From Patella vulgata (Eukaryota > Mollusca > Gastropoda > Patellidae): 64,000 nucleotides of DNA. The stretch is taken from NCBI RefSeq assembly GCF_932274485.2, contig NC_065882.2, forward strand, positions 37,666,593 through 37,730,592. Reading direction: 5' to 3'. Position 1 is the first letter of the stretch, and every line of letters starts with the position of its first letter. Shown here piece by piece: positions 55,470 through 64,000 of the stretch. A program made the translations under genes and the position numbers. Below the pieces are notes generated by a model. That model was not told where the DNA came from. It saw nothing but the letters and a program-made list of their open reading frames with translations, and searched no databases.

Positions 55470-56652
55470 TTAAATTTCTGAATTAGGATTATGTACTTCA
55501 ACAACAACATCCATAATATTGTCCTGTATCTCGAACCTGTTAAAGGTTCCGACAGGATCCTCGTCACCCTTCCTAGTACGGAAGGTATGTAATTTTGAAC
55601 CTATAGGAACGCCTTTATCAGAACGTTCATTGATTTTATCGGTTCTGGGTGGATTTCCACCAACTGGCTGAGGAGTGTGTGGGGGGGGGGGGGGCACAAT
55701 CTCAGACTCCCCAGACTTATTAACAGTCTGGATGTTGAAAGAAACTTTTACGGGTTTTGGAGGAATGGTAGGCTTTGGTTTTGACGAGGAATCCGTCGCA
55801 GCTGGAAATTCAGCAGGTGTTTGGCAAGCAATGAAAGTGGTCTTCGGCCTGACTGCATTTGCAAAAGACATTGCAAATGTTGGGGTTGCAGCCTCAACCA
55901 ACTTCCTTGCTTCAGGGTAAGGTATGTTTTTTCCGTTTTGACCTGCTGAACTTGTTTTTCTTTCTTCCATATTAGGCACTCTCTAGAATAAGCAAACTGA
56001 GGCCCTTTGAAGTTAATACAGTGGTGGTCGGGCTGACAAGATGTACTTTCGTGACCATCTTGTCCACATCGAGCACACACCGCTTTCCCCTTACAAACGT
56101 TTTACTGTGCCCAAAGCGGTGACAATGAAGGCAACGCAATGGATTTGGGATGTAAGGGGTACCTTGATCATACTAGGAAGATCTGGTTTATCAAAGGCCA
56201 GGATATAGGTGTTTGTTTGAATAATAATACCATTACGTCTGATAGAAATACGTTTGACGTGAGGCGAGATTTTCAAGCATCTCTTCCTCACAGCTGCATT
56301 CTAAATCCTGAGACCGTATAACACCTCTTGAAGAATTAAAAGAGTTATGTGGTGCTACTTTGATAAGAATGTTGGCTAAAGTTTTTGATTTTAATAATGA
56401 CGTAGCATGTGATTCTTTAGCACATTCCACTAACAAAGTAACATTTCTCATTTTCTTGACGCTTTTGGGATCGCCAGCTAATCCAGCAAGACCTTTAGCG
56501 AACAAAAAAGGAGAGGTTTCACTAAGATTTATATCGTTAGTACTTTGTATAACCAGAAATCTAGGCCAGGTTCGGAAAGTTTTTATTGCTAATGCTACAT
56601 CCTCGGTTGACATACGTTTTGCAATACGAGTCTTCTTTGTTTGAGAAGCCAT
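55470..56652 (-). pseudogene. LINE ORF1: gag-like protein with CCHC knuckles
   Basis: It starts MASQTKKTRIAKRMSTEDVA (56652), followed by an RRM-like region (WPRFLVIQSTND, SPFLFAKGLAGLAGDPKSVK, LLVECAKESHATSLLKSKTL). Then comes KRISIRRNGIIIQTNTYILA (about 56240), zinc knuckles including CARCGQDGHESTSC (about 56075), HHCINFKGPQFAYSRECLIW, KLVEAATPTFAMSFANAVRP (about 55880) and a Pro-rich tail. This is the standard order for I/Nimb ORF1, an RNA-binding chaperone of the RNP. Two or three frame changes break it. The upstream in-frame extension to 56781 is 5' leader. Confidence 0.85.
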
Positions 56653-57167
56653 TTGATTGAATGAAAAGATTAATTCCTGCCTGCTCTCCAACCGCCAAAG
56701 AGTTGCAATATCCATGCAGGCTACTGCGCGGATATCCAGTGCATGCGCCCTACGAGGACAGGCAGGGATATACCTAGACAAAGAAAAGATTAAATATTTT
56801 TACTCTACCTAGTTCACCCAAGCCGCTGCTTTAGAGTAGGCACGTAGGACACAAAGATAGAACTGCTACAAATATATTACAGAATAGTGGAAAAGATGCG
56901 CCTACTCGTCGGCTAAACACGACCAAAGCCGAGTGGGCCACTCTGACCTCCCGTCTAGGTGAATTGTGGGCCGAAGAAATGTGTTGCAGAGAAAGGGCTC
57001 GCAAACCAAATCCCCGCTCAATTACCAGGATTCCACTCTCCACCGACACAGGTCGCAACCAACGGCAAACACGTTGCCCCATTACAGGGGTCCTTTTAGT
57101 CGCCTTTTACGACACGCAGGACATACGAAGGGTAAGTTCTTATCACCCCCTACACCCCAGGGAGGGG

Positions 57168-57475
57168 GTGTTGGACCGGGACACACAGACCATCAGCGGT
57201 GGGCTTGGAACACACAAGCCATCAGTGGTAGACAGGGCCACATACCATCAGTGGTGGACTGGGCCACATAGGCCGCCAGTGGTGAACTATGACACAGTAG
57301 ACCAACAGGCACACAGGCCAGCAGTGGTTGACTGGGCTAAAGACCATCATTGGTGAACTGGACCACAGATCATCAGTTGTAGATTGGGCCATATACCATT
57401 AGTGGTGGAATGAGCCACAAACTATCATTTGTGAATTGGGCCAAAGACAATCAGTGGTGATCTGGGTGGCAGAGT
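57168..57475. repeat. ~27-bp minisatellite, right part
   Basis: Continuation of the array at 51025-51369, same orientation (ACCATCAGTGGTGGACTGGG-CCACAT). It begins with the LINE's target duplicate. Confidence 0.9.
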
Positions 57476-57484
57476 GAGTGGGGT

Positions 57485-58095
57485 AACTTTAAAAGTCTAT
57501 ACGTAAAATAACCTGCTTTTCCCCAGGCCGGAAGTAGGTACCAAATATGTGCACATGTGGAATGAAACCAACGTTTACATGTATTACAGTGAATGCATCC
57601 CTGATCCCTTGTACAGTTTTTTTCTGTGTGTAGGGCATAACCTTATATCAGTCTGAAACCTATTTGATGAAATTTTAGGCTGCTCCTTTTCTCTGTAACT
57701 TTCAAACGTGGCATATCGACGATTGGTTGTTGAATGCTGAACACCAAAACTAAAAAATCCAAAGCCGCCGAAAAATGTTAAAAAGCTGCATTAAGATGTT
57801 TTATAACTAGTTCATAAAGAAAACGCCGCGATGAATGGTGTAAACGGGAGAATTTGACGTCCGAAAAAAAAACAACCTAACCCCTGACCCTACTAAATTG
57901 CTGTACAATTGCTATACGTGGCCAAGCCTGATCCATGACCCACCTATAGTGTCCAAAATTCTTATACGTGACCTAGAGTCGCAGCCTAGAGTGTCCGCCA
58001 TTTTCAAACGTGACCTACACAGAGTTCGCCACAATTTTTATGCGTGACCTAGCCTTACCCATGACCCATCTTATAATTTTTATATGTGGCCTAGG
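57485..58095. repeat. Right inverted arm of the minisatellite-bearing element
   Basis: 57525-57605 (ATGTGCACATGTGGAATGAAA, CAACGTTTACATGTATTACA, GTGAATGCATCC) is the reverse of 50475-50570. 57915-58095 (GACCCACCTATAGTGTCC, TTTTTATGCGTGACCTAGCC, ACCCATGACCCATC) is the reverse of 50225-50475. About 300 bp in between (57610-57910) has no partner on the left. Confidence 0.7.
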
Positions 58096-58104
58096 GGTAA
58101 AAGA

Positions 58105-59483
58105 AAGGAAGAATGAATGAATGAAATATGGTTATATGGCACGTCAGCACCAACCGGGCTATATTGCGCCAAAAATATGGTGATTTAGACGAGACAAACT
58201 AAAATAAAAACAAATATCACAGTAAATAACAATTAAAAACAATTAACACCAAATAGTATGTATATACATTAAAATATAAGAAATGAAAATCATAGGTATA
58301 CAATTAAAATTTTCTATAAAAATGTGTCTCTTTTAAAAAGTCTAGTATTTTACCATATAGACCAGGTTGGGCAAACAATTGATGTAAAGAGTGGCAACGG
58401 TAATGATTTAATCTAATGTCCTTGAAATACTTGCACTCAATCAAAATGTGCTTAACCGTCAAAGGTACTTAACAGCGTTCACATTCAGGTTGAGGCTCTC
58501 GCTTTAAGATGAAGATAAGAGTTAAAAAGGTATGACCTATACGAGAGCGACACAAAACAGTTTCATCCTTCCTGTTGATTCTATAGGAGTTGGGCCAATC
58601 CCCAAGGAGAGGCTTGATGTGATGAAGTTTATTTGTGCCTGCAAGATCCCAAGGCCGTTGCCAGCGGTCATAAATGAATGAATTAATAATAAAAATTAAT
58701 GTAAAATCTTTAAAAGGAATGTAAAATTCGGAAAATGGGAAGATCTAAAGCAGACTTGGCAGCCGAGTCTGCTTGATCATTCCCTTTGGGATCCATATGA
58801 CTGGGGAGCCAGCAAAGAACAATGTCCTTGCTGAAACACCCGAATGATAGTAGCAGACGGTATATATCTGCTACTAAAGGGTGATCAAGCTGTTTATTGT
58901 TTATTGCTTGTAGTGAGGACAAAGAATCAGTAAAAATGATATACTTTAAGTTAGATGATGATTGAATGAACTCCAAAGCCTTAAGAATGACCTAGAGTTC
59001 AGCTGTAAAGATGGAAGCAGCAGGTGGAAGGCGGACAGATATGGTCTCAGATAGTGTCACGGTAGCCGAAGCTTCCCGATCGTCATCTTTCGAACCATCT
59101 GTATAAACTGTTGCATAATCGCCATATTTAGACCTAAGCTCTCGAAAAAGAGACTGAAACACCGTCGAGCTAGTAACGCTCTTTTTATGTTGCGTAAGAT
59201 CAAAATCGATCTTTGGAAGAGATATAGCCCACGGTGGAGTCCCAAAGAAAGGGGTATTCGCAATACTGTCAAGGCTGATACCAGCCTCCGACAAAAGGGG
59301 TTGAATGCGAATACCGAATGGTGAAAAAACTTTAGTTTTGAGCAGATATAAATGCTCATGATAGGGTTTAAATATGGTGTTAAATGAAATATGATTTGGT
59401 AAAGATGCTATTTTCGTAGCAAGTTTATCACGCCTGTTCCGCAATGAGGACTCGTGTGCCTCGACGTATAAACTGTCCACTGG
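58105..59483 (-). pseudogene. I/Nimb-like LINE copy 2, 3' part only
   Basis: Same orientation and text as 51370-53340 without the DNA element. It holds SLYVEAHESSLRNRRDKLAT (about 59460), FGIRIQPLLSEAGISLDSIA, VYTDGSKDDDR (about 59100), IIFTDSLSSLQAINNK (about 58940), CWLPSHMDPKGNDQADSAA and a C-terminal tail ending ATAACCATATTTCATTCATT. Frame breaks are present. It stops at 59483, ten bases before the IR2 arm match begins; whether the LINE was cut by IR2 or simply 5'-truncated is not decidable because the far side lies beyond the window. Confidence 0.88.
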
Positions 59484-59492
59484 TCACAATTC

Positions 59493-61069
59493 TTATCCGA
59501 TTTTGATGAAACTTAAAACATATCCTTATATTCCAAAGAGTTCAGCCCCTTTTGATATTTGCGCATTTCAGACCATAACTTTCTGGATAATTGCCCCTAA
59601 TTGTACAAAAAATCCCGTTTGTTTTTTGCTTGTTCTCTATCCATCTCTTGCAAAATGTGGGCGTATCCTGCCTTACAGCCGTTGGTTGGATATTTCAAAG
59701 TCAAATTGACATGGTTCTAAATGAATGATTACATTATCAAGACAATGATGTACATGTAGGTAGTTAGTATAAAAATCGTACGTAACTAACGTACGAAAAT
59801 TAAATGGAAGCTGGCTTTTTTTTTCGTACGTATACAGTGAATGGCCATTTTGCTCAGTAATCCCAGCCAGAATTTGGCTATTTTTTAAAATTGTGTTAAA
59901 GTTTTAAATTTTTGTTTAGAACTGAAACAAATTAACTTTTAGTCAATCCCCACGCCAAAATCATTAACAAAATTGATTGTGTATATCTGAAATAGACACG
60001 ACCGAAGCACAAAATAGTGCCAATATGCCGACGTCAAATCTAGAGTTGTAGATGGTGTAATTTTTGTGAAAAATCATTGTAAGAAGCGATAAGACGTTCT
60101 GTACGGATTATACAGTCATAAAGGCTGCAAGAAGGCTATTGTTTACAAGGTAACATTGTGTCTTGTAATGTTGATAATGATCATAATGATGGTGTTTACA
60201 TTTGTTTGTTGATGTGACCTCATGACCTGTAACGTTTAGATAACGTCATATGGATATCATGGCTGTTCACTGTGTCAGAGTCACTTCTCTGCAGGTAGGG
60301 TGAGTCTGTCGTTCAGATTGTATAAAAATATGATCTTTAACCGAGCGGTATCTCTCACCCGTATTCCAGCACCCGGGTTCGAAATGAAGTTAGCAAACAT
60401 ATTCCTGTCGTCAATAAAAACCTATCTACATGTGTTATATTTATCACGATAGTAATTGTTACCTTTATATTAGAATATAACATTTTAAGACACATTAAAG
60501 ATACCTTCCACGGTACAAACTGGGTGATCTGATGATATATTTGGACTAAAGGCATAATCAAACTAAATTTTTCTTCAAATCCTTCTCAAAACATTGTATT
60601 CGCGAGGAAATACCCCACGCAATAAAAAATGTATTAAAAGAAGTCATGTTTGTCAGTTTGTGTCACGTGACTTAGCTGACGCGGCAACTTTGCGGGCAAC
60701 CTATGACGTCGCCTATGCGTAGGATACGAGGGATAGCGTTTTACCCCAAAACGAATTGCAAAAGAAACCAATAAAGTTTGGTTCAATGATACATATATCA
60801 GACAACGTCATACTCAAATTCGGCCATGGCGAAATGACGTAATTAACATAATTCAATATGGCGGTCTTCAACAAGGTTCAGTGTGTTTTAGTGGTGGGAG
60901 AATAACTCTTTTTTTAAATTCTTCAAACAGGCGATAAGTGTCGAAATGTGCTGAAATAAGAATTGGACCAAAAGAAACCCCCTCAAAAAATGTATTTTCA
61001 TGACAGCTATTTCGTAAGATGACTTTTAGCTATAAGGTTTTCGACGTCTCTGAATTTAAAGATAAATTT
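59493..61069. repeat. Left arm of inverted repeat IR2 (~1.58 kb)
   Basis: Runs from ATCCGATTTTGATGAAACTT to AATTTAAAGATAAATTT and matches 62345-63918 in reverse at about 98% where compared (for example 60241-60420 against 63170-62990). It includes a palindromic CGTACGTAACTAACGTACG motif near 59780 and a CACGTG E-box near 60664. The frame 59503-59709 (mirror 63703-63945) reads like repeat text, not a known protein. Confidence 0.93.
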
Positions 61070-62344
61070 ATTCATCAAGGGATGAATAAACTACAAGACT
61101 GCAAAATTTCATAAGCCGCCTATGTTGTATTGTATTCAGGACGGCTATTTCACACAAAATATTATGTTATATTCAAGTGGACCTTCCATATAAACATCTA
61201 TCTGCATAATAAGTTTATGAATATATGCATTTAAACAACATTTAGATAGTATCTACCACCTGTAGCACTTTCCCCTCGAACTAACAATAAATTGTTTATT
61301 GGAATTTTCTATTAAACGGAAACGTTCTTGTCGCTGTAAAATACTCGATCAATATACCAATTGTTAATTTATAAGATGATTTAAGGCATATACCATTTAA
61401 CACCGTATCGTTCTGCATGAAATGACCATAAATTGGTTTTTGGATAAAATGGAAACATACTTTTCTTTCGTTACTGTAGCTGTAAAATAATATACGAATT
61501 ATTATTTTATATAGCGTATTTCTACTGTTGATTAAAGTAATCAAGTACTGCAGAAATTTGCAACACGTTTTATCTTCCCTTCCCTTTTCAGGGCTCCCAA
61601 AACTAGTTAATGTTTTTGCGTAATTCGGTGTCCCCTTTTAACCATGAATTTATGTCGTTTTTGATGAATTGCTAAGGTTGCCACAAGTTAGATGTTCAGA
61701 AGCTAGAAAGACCAAGATATACTCTATAAAGCACAATTGACAGTCAATTTTTCTAAAGAAATTTTGCGCCTATTCGAAGAGAACACCACCGGCCCCCACC
61801 CCCAGGGGGTAAAATTACGACCGATATTAACCACAGGTTCATCATGTCTACCTGTGGTTACTATCGGTCTAGATGGTAACACGGACGGACCGGGGGCTCA
61901 AGTCCATGGGTTCGGATGGGATTCTCTTAAAATGATGCTTTTGTATGATATGTCGTGATGTTTTCAGCCTATGCAAAAATTCTATGTCTGACAATCTTAT
62001 CGGAAATTAATTTTTGAACCCCGTATTGAACTCAGTAACTCTGACATCTTTATTTTTCAAGGGAGAGCCAAATGAACAAAAATCGCCATATTGGATTCTA
62101 TTTTCATAGTTTTAAATTTTCCTCATCTGGGCTATTCATAATTAGTTTTGTGGATAGAAATTGAGCTCTGCACCCTTAAAACCCTTAGCCTATAGGCTAT
62201 AAGTAAAAACTTTAATGACGATTAATTAAAATTCCGACGTTTGGGATTTCACATCTGTCATCATGGATTCTTGAATTTTATTTTTGAGACCAGAATTGAA
62301 CCCAGCGACACCGAAAACCATATAAATGACATATCCAATAGGAA
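61070..62344. other. Spacer of IR2
   Basis: About 1.28 kb of unique, AT-rich DNA with no transposase. A GC-rich block lies at 61785-61815 (CCGGCCCCCACCCCCAGGGGG). A strong hairpin follows at 61820-61872 (GACCGATATTAACCACAGGT mirrored by ACCTGTGGTTACTATCGGTC). Two related phrases (TTTTTGAACCCCGTATTGAACT near 62010, GAGACCAGAATTGAACCCAG near 62287) suggest an old duplication. Confidence 0.7.
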
Positions 62345-63918
62345 AAATTTATCTTTAAATTCAGAGACGTCGAAAACCTTATAGCTAAAAGTCATCTTAC
62401 GAAATAGCTGTCATGAAAATACATTTTTTGAGGGGGTTTCTTTTGGTCCAATTCTTATTTCAGCACATTTCGACACTTATCGCCTGTTTGAAGAATTTAA
62501 AAAAAGAGTTATTCTCCCACCACTAAAACACACTGAACCTTGTTGAAGACCGCCATATTGAATTATGTTAATTACGTCATTTCGCCATGGCCGAATTTGA
62601 GTATGACGTTGTCTGATATATGTATCATTGAACCAAACTTTATTGGTTTCTTTTGCAATTCGTTTTGGGGTAAAACGCTATCCCTCCCATCCTACGCATA
62701 GGCGACGTCATAGGTTGCCAGCAATGTTGCCGCGTCAGCTAAGTCACGTGACACAAACTGACAAACAATTTCTTTTAATACATTTTTTATTGCGTGGGGT
62801 ATTTCCTCGCGAATACAGAGTTTTGAGAAGGATTTGAAGAAAAAATTAGTTTGATTATGCCTTTAGTCCACATATATCATCAGATCACCCAGTTTGTTCC
62901 GTGGAAGGTATCTTTAATGTGTCTTAAAATGTTATTTTCTAATATAAAGGTAACAATTACTATCGTGATAAATATAACACATGTAGATAGGTTTTTATTG
63001 ACGCTAGGAATATGTTTGCTAAATTCATTTCGAATCCGGGTGCTAGAATACGGGTGAGAGATACCGCTCGGTTAAAGATCATATTTTTATACAATCTGAA
63101 CGACAGACTCACCCTACCTGCAGAGAAGTGACTCTGACACAGTGAACAGCCATGATATCCATATGACGTTATCTAAACGTTACAGATCATGAGGTCACAT
63201 CAACAAACAAATGTAAACACCATCATTATGATCATTATCAACATTACAAGACACAATGTTACCTTGTAAACAATAGCCTTCTTGCAGCCTTTATGACTGT
63301 ATAATCCGTACAGAACGTCTTATCGCTTCTTACAATGATTTTTCACAAAAATTACACCATCTACAACTCTAGATTTGACGTCGGCATATTGGCACTATTT
63401 TGTGCTTCGGTCGTGTCTATTTCAGATATACACAATCAATTTTGTTAATGATTTTGGCGTGGGGATTGACTAAAAGTTAATTTGTTTCAGTTCTAAACAA
63501 AAATTTAAAACTTTAACACAATTTTAAAAAATAGCCAAATTCTGGCTGGGATTACTGAGCAAAATGGCCATTCACTGTATACGTACGAAAAAAAAAGCCA
63601 GCTTCCATTTAATTTTCGTACGTTAGTTACGTACGATTTTTATACTAACTACCTACATGTACATCATTGTCTTGATAATGTAATCATTCATTTAGAACCA
63701 TGTCAATTTGACTTTGAAATATCCAACCAACGGCTGTAAGGCAGGATACGCCCACATTTTGCAAGAGATGGATAGAGAACAAGCAAAAAACAAACGGGAT
63801 TTTTTGTACAATTAGGGGCAATTATCCAGAAAGTTATGGTCTGAAATGCGCAAATATCAAAAGGTACTGAACTCTTTGTGATATAAGGATATGTTTTAAG
63901 TTTCATCAAAATCGGATT
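62345..63918. repeat. Right arm of inverted repeat IR2
   Basis: Reverse of 59493-61069 with few substitutions and tiny indels. Beyond 63918 the last ~80 bases of the window do not continue the match. Confidence 0.93.
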
Positions 63919-64000
63919 CCTTTCTTTTACACAATTTGCGTACAAAGAGCGGCCACTTTATCGGACAGTTTCATTTCGATTTTCCCGAAATTCGAATTCA

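Larger units (their letters stand above)
51370..57167 (-). mobile_element. I/Nimb-like LINE, nearly full length, with a 0.6-kb DNA element inside
   Basis: The target duplication GTGTTGGACCGG is at 51358-51369 and 57168-57179, splitting the minisatellite. The 3' end (low coordinate) carries a (CATTT)n tail after GACGTGCCATAAAACCA; the 5' end has a C-rich start. On the minus strand: 5' UTR (57167-56653), ORF1 (56652-55470), ORF2 (55440-51640) with endonuclease, RT, RNase H and a C-terminal Cys/His tail. The presence of RNase H and two ORFs fits the I/Nimb group. Subtracting the 587-bp insert leaves about 5.2 kb. Internal deletions make it inactive (see the ORF entries). Confidence 0.9.

Noticed and set aside
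51025-57475. Regular ~27-bp repeats resembling a CRISPR array
   Set aside because: Units are degenerate, contiguous and lack unique spacers of constant length; this is a minisatellite split by a LINE.
59503-59709. Conserved 68-80-aa frame in both IR2 arms as a possible gene
   Set aside because: The arms are ~98% identical DNA, so frame conservation is uninformative; the text matches the style of non-coding phrase repeats.

Overview
The window reads as AT-rich, repeat-dominated intergenic DNA from an animal genome. A marine mollusc, probably a gastropod, is my best guess. The guess rests on the mix of element families: tRNA-headed SINEs ending in a GACGTTAAAC-CCATTTC tail, an I/Nimb-like LINE, Penelope-like elements, Tc1 and PIF/Harbinger transposons, and palindrome-rich short repeats. 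It is inference; no host gene identifies the species. Only one stretch (about 31.2-32.5 kb) looks like a possible host gene. I see no rRNA or tRNA gene, no CRISPR array and no LTR-type or capsid-bearing element.

Layout. 0.1-1.6 kb: a decayed PIF/Harbinger transposon with its transposase (+) and MADF-like partner (-) facing each other. 1.6-15 kb: fragments of short 'phrase' repeats (called X and Z here), pieces of two SINE families, a 113-bp exact tandem duplication and long unrecognised AT-rich DNA. 15.9-28.0 kb: a very large imperfect inverted repeat made of X, Y and Z repeats, with a Tc1-like transposon in its loop and a second at its outer right edge. 29.6-32.9 kb: mostly single-copy DNA with the putative exon. 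32.9-36.7 kb: a nest in which a broken LINE is split by a 1.9-kb inverted-repeat DNA element that is itself split by a SINE. 36.7-37.8 kb: exact tandem duplications. 37.9-43.0 kb and 46.8-49.7 kb: two Penelope-like elements (minus strand) carrying CCGGAAAAC arrays at their ends; the first has an upstream ORF with Pro-rich repeats and an SGNH-hydrolase-like segment. Between them lie inverted Z-type repeats and a third Tc1 copy. 50.2-58.1 kb: an inverted-arm element with a central ~27-bp minisatellite, into which a nearly full-length I/Nimb-like LINE inserted; that LINE was then hit by a 0.6-kb member of the same DNA element family seen at 33.8-35.8 kb. 58.1-59.5 kb: a 3' piece of a second I/Nimb LINE. 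59.5-63.9 kb: a second large inverted repeat with nearly identical arms.

How it fits together. The window is a stratified record of insertions. Older layers are Harbinger, LINE-B, the X/Y/Z repeats and the ~90%-identical palindrome. Younger layers are the three Tc1 copies (nearly identical proteins, complete frames) and the 59.5-63.9 kb inverted repeat (arms about 98% alike where compared by eye). The most informative signals are: a DNA element family defined by two clean insertions with 5-bp target duplications; a two-ORF Penelope-like element with an SGNH-like ORF1; repeated hairpin-CTAG-(TTA)n junctions suggesting Helitron-like ends; and a striking excess of the word ACCGGAAGT inside the X/Y/Z repeats.
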